From assembly GCA_029747585.1 (NCBI GenBank), contig JAPEVF010000035.1, forward strand, positions 1-64,000: 64,000 nucleotides of DNA. The letters run 5' to 3'. The notes under the pieces are model-generated. The model was not told where the DNA came from. It saw only the letters and a list, made by a program, of their open reading frames with translations, and made no database searches. This stretch comes from Pleurotus djamor (lineage: Eukaryota > Basidiomycota > Agaricomycetes > Agaricales > Pleurotaceae). Shown piece by piece: positions 45,996 to 58,658 of this stretch. Position 1 is the stretch's first letter. Each line of letters starts with the position of its first letter. A program made the position numbers and the translations under genes.

Positions 45996-48337
45996 ATGAA
46001 ACCTGAGGGAGACAATGTTCCCAAAACGTCGCGCCTTTGCAGACTGCTTCAAATTGCGCAACTTGATGAAAAATCTCTGGATGCCTTCAAGCCACCCAGC
46101 TTCACGAAGCTAGCTACATTTCTCTCAGACGCGAATTCACTGTCAGAAGCAATTCATCAAGAAGATGACGGTGAATTCGCTATCGTTGTTATGCTTCGCA
46201 TCCGACTAATTTCTCGCGTAGAAGATCGAATTATCTTCAGGCGCACGCGTACTGGTGGTGGCATGGAACCGACGCGTGTTATGGACGCGACCTCCAAACC
46301 CGAGATCACAGCTGCCCCTAGAAAGTACTGGATCAAAGGAATGTTATCCAACGGAGAATCCAACGCCGCTGAGGAGACCCAGTACCATGTTCCATGGCCT
46401 TGTATGAGTCTGGCTGTGAAGGTGGTTTCGCAGACGGATCCTGAGGAGCAACAAAGCCAGGCCTACCCAGACTTGCTCTTATCCAGCCGCCCCGACTTAC
46501 AGGCTACTTTCGGACTCTTGTTGACTGAAAAGCACGCGCTTTTCCTCTTCGGCATCGGTGGCTTTCGTTTCGACAAGTTTTTATTTCGGTGGGGGAGACC
46601 TGGTATCCAGAAAGCGATGGCTGCCATGATATACGCTCTGTACCACCCTGATAAATTGCAGCGGCCGTTCATCAAGCTGGCTTCTTACGACAGGGATAGC
46701 GGCACCTGCTACTACAATATTACTTTTCAAAAGGCCGTTTTGTGGAAGGACGCGCAGACGGTAGCGGGAGATGGTCACGGTGAACACGAAATCAAGTGCA
46801 CTAACTTTATCTGTAAAGCTGGCCGCAGCACCCCCAGCTCTCGATGTCATGTTTTTGTCTTTCAATCGCCTAACGACAACAACGCACCACCTCGCATTCA
46901 CGACAGGCCGATTCGTGTGATCAAGAGTCAGCTTGTCAGACACAGCGAAGGTCAATATGAGCCAGAGTTTCTTCAAAAAGTACATAACCCCGAAATCACC
47001 CCGGGAGTCGTGCGTATGACCTGCTATGCGTATCAGCCCGTGACCGTCAAGTTCCCAGATGGCGACGAAACGAAACGGCACGTGTTGCTGGGGTTGGAAC
47101 AAGAAGGACAGTCATTCTTGCGGATTCAGACGCCGCAGGTGATGCTCTTGAACGCCTACAACTTGCTCGAAAGTAAGACGGAATGTTTTTGATTTTTTCC
47201 TTCTCTCACAGCGTCATTCTAGCAACTAGATTCTTGCATACCGAACGTGGCATCCTCCACCGCGACTTGAGCGAGGGAAACGCGCTGTTTATACCCCAAT
47301 TGCTGGGTAAGCAACCCCCTCCTGATGGAGGGCCAAGCTTCCATTCGTGGGACCGGACTCTTCGTCAAGAGTCGCTACGTGCGCCATCGCCGTCGTCGGT
47401 CAGCAATGGGATGAATGAAACACAGCCTACCTACGCTTTTCTGGGATGCTCCCGTGACCTACTGTTTGTCTCATCCCTCTCAGTTGGCTTGGATCTCACG
47501 TCAATGACTCAGAAACAAGACTCGGGAGCCATCCTCTCTCCTCATTGACTTCAATCTTGCTGCCGATGTCAGCCAAAAAGTGGACCTGCATCAATGCACA
47601 TTCGTCGTTGAGTTCCAGTTGCCGGGCTCTTTTACCAACCATTTACACTTGTATCCAAGGGCACTCCGATGTACATGGCTAGGGCTCTTCAAGTCGGGCC
47701 CTCAGCACACCCGGATATTGTGGTCTCTTCAATAATGCCAGGTTTACCTCCTGCACACGAAGAGTACGGAGTCCGATACCCGGAACGAAAGCAAAGATAT
47801 CGTCCATGCGAAGAGATGCGCATCATCAAAACGCCTCTGCTTGCCCCTGCCAGAAAACACGAACTGTATCATGATGCCGAATCCATATTCTGGCTTATCT
47901 TCGTCTGGATACTCTTCGCGGTCCCACAGTCTCACGACGGCGATGATACCCACGCATCTCAGAACAATTTGTCTGACAATTGCGCCATTTTCGAATTTAT
48001 CTGGTTATCCCTGAACGACGCAGATGGTCGGTCTAGACTTATCGCTTCCCCTTCTGCCAATGTCTGCCATCCACGATACAAAGGTCTTTTCCCCCTCCTT
48101 CAACATATGTGTCAAGTCCTTCATACCGATCCATATTGGTTTAAGGACCATCCACCACGCGATGATCCCGAGTATCTACATGAATGCTTACAACGCGTCA
48201 TATATAATTTTCTCCAGGCCAACTGGAATGCAGAGTTTATGCTTCAAGCCAAGTCGGATACGGATCGTGAAGTCCAAGGCTCAAGGTGGCAGGTCCCACG
48301 CCCGATGCCTCGAATCGTCTATTCCATCCGTTATTAG
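45996..48337 (+). CDS. FunK1-type fungal protein kinase, complete copy
   Basis: Large first exon from ATG 45996 (MKPEGDNVPKTSRL) to 47172, an intron to 47211, then the kinase core. Key motifs are IRVIKSQLV (likely ATP-site lysine), the catalytic loop ILHRDLSEGNALF with HRD and the FunK1-typical Ser-Glu-Gly-Asn, LLIDFNLAADV replacing the DFG motif, GTPMYMARAL near the activation segment, and HDAESIFWLIFVWILFAVP, the FunK1 hallmark. A further intron ends at 47659, and the intron between about 47430 and 47520 is poorly resolved. The frame is also open upstream to 45723, but that part is not conserved in frame with the left arm. FunK1 kinases are greatly expanded in mushrooms and linked with multicellular development; substrates are unknown. 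The gene is shared by both arms, divergent to P450-1. Confidence 0.85.
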
Positions 48338-49583
48338 AGGAGGTGAAAGCGAGGTGTGTGATGTTCTTCTGACTTTGAGGCGGCTCTTTGTTCACTCAGC
48401 ACGGTGCTGTCCCGATGTAGCTTCCAGAAAAAGAACAAGAAGATACAGAACCAATGCCTTCTGTTGTGATCGAAGGATCCAGCGAGCTCAAGGTACGTGC
48501 ATTTGGTGCATCATTCCATACGTTCGTCGTTGGTTGAACCCGCTTGCTAGGGAGACAATGTTGGCCGAAAGCGTCCACATAGTATACCCGACCACGTAGC
48601 TACCCATTCCCACTATCCCATTCATATAGTTGATCTGCGCTACGTCTTTTAGGCCGATGAAACGAAAACGTCCACACAAACCCAAATCAATGACTACCCC
48701 GCCCCCAGCAAGAAGCAGCGCGTCCAAGACGGCCTTTGACGCTTTCGCTCGGACCCTTACCCTCTTTCCGTTATATTATAAATCCTTTCTAGTCATTCAG
48801 TTTACCAACGTGTAATGCCTATCAGTATCCTACGCCGTATTCGCCTTTCTCCGCAAAATTGGGCTTCCTCCTGAGTCCCTATTCCGATCGCCCCTCTCAG
48901 ACTCAACGTCCGAGTTCCCGATTGGCACCTTCAACTTGTTTCTTCACCACCAGTGTGCCTCGGTTTGGAAAAGCTCTCTTTGATACGCTCGCTCGCTCGC
49001 TGCAAATATCATCTTCGACAGTTTGATCTTAACGAGTGCAAGCGACAAGTTTCCTTCCATCAGGTTCGGATCTGAAAAAGAAATTCACATGACTGGAGCA
49101 CGACTAGTTGGCACTTTTCGCTGTGGTGTAGTCTGAGTATTCGGATACGCACCTCGCTATACTTGGCCCTCGAAACGTTATTGTCAAGCCCACCCCAAAG
49201 ACGAGGCGCTCAGTCCCGCGTCGAAGACTTCGATTCACGGCATCAACGAAGTCAGCAGGACTCGGTCTCCATGCGCTTTTCTTCGCTTCCGCGTACTTCT
49301 TCCAGCTTCCCCCAACCTTGATGATGTTCTCTTCGTCTCGGCCAGCCCGGCTCGCCCGTCACGCGATCAGCTCTCAATGGTGCAACTGTTCGAGTACGTT
49401 ATACCATTCCATCATCATTACTCTTATTAACCATCTGACGATGCCTTTGTGATGGTTTAGAGTTTCTTCATGATTTATGGTCTGATATCGTGGTCATCTG
49501 GTCACCGAGGCGGTTTGGTGCTGGGTGTATAAAAGGTGCGTACTCCGGTATCAAGTTTCTGTCAAACAACTTAAGCTAGAAGG
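48338..49583. other. Intergenic region, no gene recognised
   Basis: About 1.2 kb between FunK1 and the alpha-galactosidase. A hydrophobic minus-strand frame at 48488-48727 has membrane-like composition but no start context, domain or adjoining exons. The sequence TGTATAAAAGG at about 49527-49537, some 50 bp before the alpha-galactosidase ATG, is a plausible TATA box. Confidence 0.45.
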
Positions 49584-52579
49584 ATGCTTCGCTCTTTGTT
49601 GGTTATTTCAAGCTTGATTTCTTCGACGCTCGTCGTCCATGCACTGCGAAATGGCGTTGGGAAACTACCTTGTAAGTGTTCTCTCGCCGATTTTTCTGCA
49701 GAAGAGAACACTGACATCAGAGTCACAGTCCTTGGATATAACAGTAAGGCCATTTGTATTCGGAGTTTAACCAGTCGCTGAGCCGTTCATACTAGCATGG
49801 TATGCTTATCAGGTACGAGAACGAGTCCCTTTTGAGCCGTGGCAATCTTGCTCACCCGTCGCTCTCAACAAGTGCGCTATTGACGAAGACCTCGTCCTAC
49901 AAGATGCGCGACAGATCAAATCGCTTGGTCTCTTGGTTCGCTTATCACCTTCCCCTTTGCCTATCAATTGATTCTGAGTCAATGGCTAGGATGCTGGGTA
50001 CAACTACATCAATCTCGATGATTGTTACGCCGAGTTCAATCGTAGCGCAAACGGCGACATCGTAGAAGGTCGGCCCCTCACTTGCCTCTTTCCCAAAGCC
50101 GACTGTGTACTGAAACTCGACTTCGACTTCAACAGATCACATCCGTTTCTCCCGTGGGATGAAGAACTTCACCGGACAACTTCGACAATTAGGATTGTAA
50201 GGACGCTTCCACTGCGTATCTTTCTCGCATGAAACGTTGTCGTACTGACTGTGAAGTACGTCGTTAGTAAAGCCGGGATATACAGCGACTCCGGATGGTT
50301 CACCTGCGCTGGCTACCCTGGGTCGTTCCAGAACGAATTACGAGACGCACGGACGTTCCAGGATTGGGGGTTCGATTTTTTGAAGTGCGTAATTCCACTC
50401 CTTCAAGACAAGGTCCTGATGCTGAGCTCTCTCCGATTGGGGTTTTTTTTCGGCAGGTACGATAATTGTAACAGTACGTCAGAATCGCTATTTATACCGC
50501 AACCTCCATGGAGATGTCGTTAACTTGTGTGCCGTAGTTCCGTATGATAGCATAATACGTCAAGGCTTGGTTGGCAGTGAGTTTCTGGGTTCCTTTCCCC
50601 TTTTCTCTCTCCCATCCAGGTACCGGAGCACTGGCGTACTCACTGGTGCTTTGTAGAGTATCAACGTATGGCAGACGCACTCGAAGAACTCTCCAAACGA
50701 ACGCGTCGACCGCCATTTATCTTTTCCTTGTGCGAATGGGGAAGGGTGAGTCGCATAGTTCATGACGCATAACTTTGTTGTTTCTTCGTTTGTTTGACGT
50801 CCTCGTGGAGTCGCTCCGCAGTCGCATGGGTGCCATCGGTCGCTCGTACTTGAGTGGTAATCGAGGAGGCATGTGCTGCACATTGATGGTTGAAACGTCG
50901 AAGCATGACGGTTGATGATGAGTTATTTTTGTTTCTCTCTTCGTTTCTCTTTGGTCGTTCCCTTTCTCTTCAATCTTTCGGGTTCGAGTTTTTCACATCA
51001 CGGTCAAACAAATCCGATTTCTTTATCCTCGTACTAATTCACCGATTTTCCGTCATAGGGTCAGGTGTTCTTGTTCGTGCCGATCTTCCTGTTCCTCAGT
51101 GTCGTTCTATGATGACTGACGGAAACTTCGCTTTATGGATATGTTTTTTCAGATGGGGAAGTGAGATTGGGCATAAGTAGTTGGCGGGTAAGTTCTTGCC
51201 GCATCGAATATCTATGATATTTCCATTGAATCGTTCCCCTTTCCTGTAGACGACAGATGACATTGCTCCGGACTGGGAACACATCGCGAATGTGATCAAC
51301 ATGTACGCATCTCTCTACCCCTTCTCAATCCCCTCGATCCCCTCTCCGTACATGCCGCTTGGATGATGATCTGACGTAGCGTATGGCAGCAACTCATTCA
51401 TCACCCAATCGACGGATTTCTATGGCCACAACGATATGGACATCGTACGTCGCGGTTTGCCCGCCCGGTCACTGATGGCACGCTCTAACGTCCTAACTTC
51501 TGCTTCTGATGCCGCAGTTGCAACTGTAAGTGCCAAGCCAAATCACCAGGATACTTCCTAGAACCAATCTTGGCATTTCAGGGGAAGAGGCAATTTCACG
51601 ATTCATGAGGCGAAGTCGCATTTTACCGCGTGGGCGTTGATGAAATCACCACTCCTAGTAAGTCACTCCTCTTCCCTCCCATTCGTCACTCTGCGCGCGT
51701 TCAAGTGCTTATGGTGATCTCGTCTTAGATCAGTACAAATGTACGTCCTGCTCATGTTCCTCCGTCCTCATCGTGTGACGACCACGCGCATGTTCAATCT
51801 GATGATCATATGTTTTCCTTTTGATATGGTAGATGTCGGCGATCACACAGGAAACCCTTGATATCTTTTTGAACAAGGAGATACTCGCTATCAATCAAGA
51901 CCCTGTGGTTGGGACTAGTATCTCTCCTTTCCGATGGGGAGTTAAGGTGCGTTATAAGTTAATCATCTATCTTTCCTTCTTTTTCTCTATCTTGTCATTT
52001 CGTCCGTTCGTCATTGTTCTTATCGCTCATGTGTCTCATATTTCAAATCCTGATATATTTGTTTGATTAGCCAAACTTTTCGAGCAACAGTAGCTTCCCC
52101 GCCCAATACTGGAGTGGGAGATCACAGAATGGGACTGTATTCATGCTCGTAAGTCATCTCATCCTCATAAACGTGCCGTTCGCTGAGATTTGATGCAGCT
52201 CAACACGTTGAATGAGCCCGCTGATATGTTCTTCAACCTCACTGAGTCACCTTGGATCCGTGCAGGAAGGCAATATTCCGTCCGCGTAAGTACTACCCTC
52301 CATTCATCTCTCCCAACCCCAATCTCAAACTCTCCGCACCTATGTATGCTATGACGATAACTCTGACTTATCACTACTCTTTTATGATGATCATAGGACT
52401 TATGGACCCACACCGATAACGGCACCGCTATAAGGAATTTCACCGCCACGGCCGTTCCTCCCCATGGCGTTGTGGCGTTGCTATTAAAAGATGTTGGAAA
52501 TGAGCCGGAGGGTATCTTCCCTCCTTGTGGGGTGTGGGAGTGGTGTACCGCTGAAAATGGGACTCGTGTCGATGCTTGA
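49584..52579 (+). CDS. Secreted GH27 alpha-galactosidase, frame broken before the SWR motif
   Basis: Many short exons. A signal peptide ([20 protein letters not shown]) is followed by the GH27 core: [50 protein letters not shown], the nucleophile region [89 protein letters not shown] and a beta-rich C-terminal domain ending [11 protein letters not shown]. It removes terminal alpha-galactose from plant galactosides outside the cell. Two exons are tiny: 51518-51525 (8 nt) and 51729-51740 (12 nt). Between 51154 and 51198 the text reads WGSEIGH, then TAG at 51178-51180; SWR follows in another frame, as if four bases were extra. The join before it is also unclear. It could be a recent pseudogene, a sequence error or an unusual splice. 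Confidence 0.85.
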
Positions 52580-53492
52580 AGGAATGAGGGGCCTCCTGAG
52601 CGGAGCTACAATTTGCATTTGGTGGTTTTTGACGCCCGTTCCTGCTTGTACCCGTACCACCATCTTCGTTTTCCTCATGCCGTTTCAACGCTAAAGCTCA
52701 TTTCGAAAGCTCGTTTTTGACTTTATCTTCCCGTCAAAAAGGACTATTGACTGAATCTTTATGCTCTACCGCGAGGACCTTCCGTCTGGGTTGGACTCGG
52801 TGCATGCATTGGACGTTTTACTTTTTGAGCGTCCGTTTTGCGCCTCCCTACGCGTAAGTTACTTTCAAATAAAGTCGGTCGCCGATGGCGCGTTTGGGAT
52901 CGACGAAGATCTGGAAATTTTGACTCTGATGAACCTCTACAGGACTACTTTGGACTGATTCTCATGCGTGAGTCCCATGATGCACGCTTATATCTATTCA
53001 ACGTCTAAAATTGTGAATCAGGTACCAAACTGATTGCGCTCGTACGCGGTTTTTTGCGAGCTTTCGCTTATCTTTCGTCCGGGTAATGCTTGTACGCGCC
53101 GTTCGCACTCACCCAGCTAATTGTCTGATTTAGCTTTTCGTCGTCTAGCTGGCCCATCGGAACTCTAAGTGAACTGGCCATGCAGAGGTCATTTACATGG
53201 AATTTCCTCGTGGCTTGGGCGTCGTCCGGAAGGGGCTGGACTTTTTGTGCTTCCCGAACTCGCGATTGTGCTCTGTAAAGCAGACTAGGCTGCAGAGCTA
53301 TAAATAGCGTACCCAATAAGAGGGAATCCATATGCTGCTTTTGCGTCTTCGTTTCCACCTGTCTCATAAAAGCATAAGCCTGTGGATCTAATCCGAACCG
53401 CTTTATAAGCTCCCAGGATTCTCCCGGGTGAGCTTCCTTCCTTTTCTCCCTCGAGACCCACTTTCTTATCCTCGTCCTCATCGTAGTGAGTT
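52580..53492. other. Intergenic region, nothing recognised
   Basis: About 900 bp between two plus-strand genes. A 137-codon minus-strand frame at 53068-53481 and a 65-codon plus frame at 52761-52958 have no recognisable domain and are not called. Confidence 0.45.
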
Positions 53493-56112
53493 ATGGCTGG
53501 CCTCGAAAGAGACGTTGCCATCACTGGCGCACTTGCGGACCCTGCTGTCGCACCTGTCGTTCTGCACGAGAAGTCGGAAAAACGCTCGTCTTCGGAATCA
53601 TCGATTTCGGATGTCGAACATGAACTTGATGGGATTCACGATGGCCTCGAGTTCCCTACGGAAGAAGAGAAACTGACGCTGCGTAGGGTGTCGGACGCCA
53701 TTCCCTGGAATGCTTATAGTCAGTGTTCTTGTTCATCCAGCCTTCGTTTTCCTGATTTCTCTTTTTACTTCAGTGATCGCAATGGTGGAGCTTGCTGAAC
53801 GTTTCTCGGTACGTTTGCCTTCGGTTTTTGAACGCTGAACTTCTCATTAATTTTTCTTAGTTTTACGGTAATTCTCTTTAGCTTCATTTGAGTGAGAGAT
53901 GTAACTGAAGTCGTTATCGGGAACAGGCAGTACTGTCGTCTTTGTAAGTGACTTTCTTTTTCCTCGCGATCGTCATTGACCACCTGCGGTATCAGACCAA
54001 CTTTATTCAATTCCCCATCCCCGACGGCTCAAGAACCGGTGCCGGTGGACCCCTCGGACAGTCCGGTGCCCTCGGCCTCAAACAGCAAGCTTCGACAGGT
54101 CTGACGACTTTCTTCCAATTCTGGTATGTGCTGTGTTACGAACAGTGGATTCAACCACTTGATTGAATTACCTTCGCTTCAGGTGTTATGTCACACCGCT
54201 TGTTGGCGCGTGGATTGCTGATAGCTTCCTCGGTCGGTACAACACTGTGTGCTGGTCGGTTGGAATCGCCATCATCGGACATATCCTGTTGATTGTGTCC
54301 GGGCTCCCGTCTGTCATCGACAAGCCAGGTGCTATTGGTGCCTTCGTCGTTGCCATTATCGTTATGGGCATTGGTACTGGTGGCTTCAAAGCCAATATCT
54401 CTCCATTGGTAGCCGAACAATACCAGCGCTCCAAGCTCTTTGTCGTAACGCAAAAGAACGGAGAACGTGTCATCGTGGACCCCTCGTTGACGGTTGCCAG
54501 GATTTACATGGTCAGTTCGACGTCAATTCTCCCACAGGCTCCTTTACTCATCGTCTTTCCAGTATTTCTATCTGTTCATCAATGTCGGAGCTCTTATCGG
54601 TCAAATCTCCATGTACGTTCTATTTATATCCCTCATTCCCTCGGAGCACCGGCTAATTGTGATCCCACCTGCAACCTTGTAGGACATACGCTGAGAAGGT
54701 TTGCTACTATCTCATCACTTTGCAACGTCAGGAACAGTGGCTGACGACACCTCTCCTCTAGTATGTCGGCTTCTGGCTCGCCTACACCCTCCCCACTGCT
54801 GTCTTTATGATCTCGCCGATCACCCTCCTCGCCGGACGCAATCGCTACTTCACCTCCCCACCCACCGGCTCCGTCCTCGCGAAATCCATGCGTTTAGTGA
54901 GGTTCGCGTCAAGGGGACGATGGAGTTGGAATCCCATGACGACGTATCGTCAGATGACTGCCGGGGATTTCTGGGAGAATGTCAAGCCGAGTAAACTCGT
55001 TGCTAACGGACAGGAGAAACCCAAGTGGATGACCTTTGATGATCAGTGGGTTGATGAGGTTCGGAGAGGTTTCAAGGCGTGTACTGTCTTCCTTTGGTTC
55101 CCGATTTACTGTGAGTGAATCATCTCCTCTATATCTCTCTGCGTATTCGAGGCTAATTCGGGAAGGATATAGGGCTCACGTATAACCAATTGAACAATAA
55201 CTTGACGTCTCAAGCTGCTACGATGTCGACACATGGTTTGCCTAATGACGTTTTGTCCAACTTGGATCCGTTGGCGTTGATCATCTTCATTCCCATTTGC
55301 GACAAATTTGTATGTATCTACTTCCTCCCTTCCCTCCTTCGTTTACCTTCCCCCTTCATGCCTTGCGCCTCATTACGATGTATTCACGTTACTTACTGGA
55401 TGACCTTTGATGTTAGATCTACCCCGCCCTCCGGCGAGCTGGTATCAACTTCAGCGCGTTGAAGAAGATTACCGCTGGTTTCTTCACCGGTTCAGCTGCT
55501 ATGATTTGGGCTGCTGGTGCGTATCTCATCTCTTACTCTTCGCGATAACTCGCTCATGTTGTCGATATCTGCCAGTTCTTCAGCATTATATCTACAAGAC
55601 GAGTCCCTGTGGGTACCACGCTGCTGATTGTCGTGCGCCCAATGTGTCGCCCTTGAATGTTTGGATTCAAACCGGCTCGTAAGTCACTTCATCACCATCG
55701 TACGCCTTTACTGTCCCCGATTCTAACGACCTCAACGCTAGATACGTCTTGGTCGCCTTTAGTGAAATTTTTGCCTCTATTACGGGGTTGGAGTACGCTT
55801 TCACGAAAGCCCCGAAAAACATGAGGTCTCTTGTTATGGCCGTGTTCCTCTTTATGTCGGCTCTTGCTTCGGCTTTGGGAGAAGCGTTCGTTTGTAAGTC
55901 TCACTCATATGCCTCCCCTCTACGCACCAAAAGGTTTCTCACCGCGACTGCTTTGTTCCATAGCTATTTCCGTTGATCCTCTGTTGATATGGAATTACGG
56001 TGTTATGGGTGTCCTGGCGGGTGTTTCCGGTGTTTTGTTTTGGTGGTCGACTAGGGACCTTGACCAGCATGAGGATGAGTTGAATAACATGTCCGAAGGG
56101 CATATCGAGTAG
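53493..56112 (+). CDS. PTR2: PTR2-type proton-coupled oligopeptide transporter (POT family)
   Basis: Starts MAGLERDVAITGALADP with an acidic, Ser-rich cytosolic N-terminus, then TLRRVSDAIPWNAY. Family motifs follow: MVELAERFSYYG (the ExxERxxYYG proton-coupling motif), FFQFWCYVTPLVGAWIADSF, GRYNTVCWSVG, GIGTGGFKANISPLVAEQ and FYLFINVGALIGQ, then a cytosolic loop, FLWFPIYW, NLDPLALIIFIPICDK, and C-terminal helices ending DQHEDELNNMSEGHIE. Around ten introns are visible and all exons read open. It imports di- and tripeptides across the plasma membrane with protons. About 590 residues fits fungal PTR2. It is 200 bp from the convergent small secreted protein gene downstream. Confidence 0.93.
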
Positions 56113-56312
56113 ATCCTAGGCCAATCAACTCATCAAGTTCCCAACTCAGTACTCAGTAATTAGCTCGTACTTATCCGTTCGCAATTCCCTTATTACTTAC
56201 TACCTGCAAACGCGTTCTGAATGACCACTCACAGTTGTAAGGCGCAGTTCATAAAATTAGTTTAAATATGGTTATTATCAGGCATGATGGTACATAGAGA
56301 ACGACGAGCACT

Positions 56313-56798
56313 CTAATCGAGTTCGTTGATGTGGAGAGCACCCTTGAGGAGGGCAGCAATAGTAGCATCATCCTGGTTGTCAACCCATTCCTGGGCAGCC
56401 TGTTCGACGAGCTCGTCGAACACATCAGCACCCCTTCTGGTCGCACCAGGCTTCAACTTCTCGGCATGGTGCTTAACTTGCGACGTGATAACATCCTTCG
56501 CAGCGTCCTTCAACGCCTCCTTACCAGCATCCAAGCATGCCTTTCCGACTTCCTTGATCGCATCAGTCAAGCCACATTCATCAGCGGCAGCTTTGACGGA
56601 TTTAGCAGCGCTTTTGATGTGTTTGAGGATCTCGGCGTTGTCTGATTCGTCGTACATGGATTGGAAGGCTTGTTCGATGAGGGCGTCGAGTTCGCCGGTT
56701 TGGTGGAGCTGGGTGAGGAGCTCGACATCGGTGGTTGCCTCGTAGGGGCGGGCGACGGCAGCCGCGGCGATGGCGAAGAGGACGAAGGCAGGACGCAT
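56313..56798 (-). CDS. Small secreted protein, paralogue 1
   Basis: A single coding exon of 161 residues from ATG 56798. The signal peptide MRPAFVLFAIAAAAVARP is followed by an Ala/Lys/Glu-rich helical mature region: GELDALIEQAFQSMYDESDN, KHIKSAAKSVKAAADECGL, KACLDAGKEALKDAAKDV, HAEKLKPGATRRG, ELVEQAAQEWVDNQDD and the C-terminal HINELD. Two cysteines about 12 residues apart could form one disulfide. The motif (E/Q)LDALIEQAFQ near the N-terminus is echoed by ELVEQAAQEW near the C-terminus, suggesting an internal repeat. No known domain. Paralogues lie at 58659-59150 and 62833-63144. Two introns sit in the 5' leader. Confidence 0.8.
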   Translation of the reverse strand: MRPAFVLFAIAAAAVARPYEATTDVELLTQLHQTGELDALIEQAFQSMYDESDNAEILKHIKSAAKSVKAAADECGLTDAIKEVGKACLDAGKEALKDAAKDVITSQVKHHAEKLKPGATRRGADVFDELVEQAAQEWVDNQDDATIAALLKGALHINELD

Positions 56799-56993
56799 GG
56801 TCGACTCTGGGGGAAGTAGGTAGTGAAGTGAGAGGAACTCGGGAGGTAGATGGGAAGGAAAGGAACGTACGAAGTGAAGCAATGAACGGCTACGAATTTC
56901 ATGGTTAGTCAGTTGGTAGAAGAGAAAGAGCGCTGTACTCACTGAGGAACTGACCGAAGGGATGCTGAGGATCAAAGGAGGTACTCCATTAGG

Positions 56994-57001
56994 CTTTTAT
57001 A
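56994..57001 (-). promoter_or_regulatory. TATA box of small secreted protein 1
   Basis: TATAAAAG on the minus strand, about 200 bp upstream of the ATG at 56798. The other two family members have a TATA box at almost the same distance. Confidence 0.65.
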
Positions 57002-58658
57002 CGAACCCGCGAAGGCTGAGTTCGTTCACCTAGTTAGTTAGCCAGTTGTGCTAGCAAGGGGGGCCTTTGGCATCGCGCTTGCAAAGAGTACTAAATTCCT
57101 ACTAGTCAGGCGACTTGGATATAGGTGGCAGCGATCCATAGCGCTTGGCGGCTGCGTACCTCTCAATATTGGCATTCACATATACAAGTGTTCTTGTCCT
57201 TGTCGATTGGCAACGAATGGATGAGTGACTGGTTCAATTTTCTTTGCGTTAGATGGGATGCTCACGAGCATCTTCGAGACGTCGCGCGACGTGCGTCCTT
57301 CAGCCTCGGTCCCTGAGTTGAGACAGTCAACATGCAAGAGTAAGCTCTGACATTTCACGTCAACTTCAGCGAAATAAGCACGCTTTCATTAGCAGCCAGC
57401 ACCCACCTAAATGATAGGTGTCAGCCGCCAAAATTGCTAATGTTATGTGGACACCGGCACTAACGATGTCAGGAGGCGTAGTTTGGATTAGCCTTTGGCG
57501 AGCGTATCGTTTTCTTGATACCAGTTCAAGTAGCATGAGAGTGTGTCGCATCGTAGCGTAGGCATGGTCCATGGGCTTCATTTGAGGACGGCAATTCGAT
57601 TCTTCGGAGAAAAACCAAAGAAAACGCAAGAACAAATTAAAATAACTGAGTTGTTGGATGTTGGGGACTTGGGAGCTGAGTACTGAGTTGGTAAGTTCGT
57701 AAGAGGTTCACGTCCAAGAGTTCTCCTAGAAGCACTGGAATGATAGGCTCCGGTATAGCTTTAGCAGCACTGAACTCGGGGAACTGTGAGGTGGAACACG
57801 GTTAGGTGGCGCTGTCCATATCTACCGAAGCGCACGTGACTTAGGTCACGACTCCCAAAACTTTTTCGCGACCTCCGAGTCCTGGCTCTTAGTATCCCTG
57901 CGCCAGTTGATCGCCTTTGGGACTTGGGTACCTGGGTAATCACTATTATGCTTTAAACTCCAAGTGGCTATGATCTCGCTGTCCTTCTCGTCTCTGATCA
58001 GCAGCCGTCTTCTTGCCGTCTTCTCGTCACAACTTCTCGCTATCCTGCTGCTTAGTCCTTTCTTCCCAGTTACTTTTGGACGACTTGGCCTCGCACTACA
58101 GGCTTGTACGACACACACCACCTCTTAGACTGACACCCGGCAGCTCTCGAATTGCTCTTGACACAGAACCGAAACTCGTCTTGGTACTTTGATGCGTTAA
58201 TCTACTCCCCTCCGGAAGTCGCAGAGTGAAAAAGCGATCTCGAGCAGTCAGTTTACAGATTTCCTCATGGAATCATGGACTGCGGACTGACCAAACCTCG
58301 TTGGCACAGTAAAAAGGCTATTGCGCCCCAAATCCGCATCGCAGTCGCAAGTGTTGGATTTATGGTCGGGGAACACGGCTGCGTTTGGCTTGGCTCTGTC
58401 TCCAGCTCAGCTGGTCCCAACACCTTCTAGATAAGCTCATCGTGCTGAGCCCGATTACCTTGCTTTACACGAAATACTCCTCGAGCCTTCACAATCTTTT
58501 GGAGCTGAAAGCGATGAATGCTATCGGCAATTTCCCCAAGAAGTATACGATTCGCTTATTGAATCATCAGCTCGAGGCTACATTGACTAAGTAAGTTCGT
58601 CCATCCCAATGAGTTATTGGCCCTGAACATAGGTATGGACGACCAGGACATCCTCTAC
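57002..58658. other. Intergenic region, nothing recognised
   Basis: About 1.6 kb between two small secreted protein genes of the same orientation. No open frame with a domain, RNA gene or repeat was supportable. Confidence 0.45.

Larger units (their letters stand above)
40770..46335 (-). repeat. Right arm of the large inverted duplication
   Basis: Inverted near-identical copy of 1-5561, from the GCGTATGGATG codons of the last family A exon through both P450 genes and into the FunK1 kinase. The outer limit at 46335 is only where the partner leaves the window. Differences include single substitutions, stop codon usage in P450-2 and small indels in intergenic DNA. Confidence 0.95.

Noticed and set aside
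48488..48727. Hydrophobic minus-strand frame possibly from a membrane protein
   Set aside because: No family signature or further exons; could be chance.
53068..53481. 137-codon minus-strand frame
   Set aside because: No domain, no splice partners, and it lies in the likely promoter and leader of the PTR2 gene.
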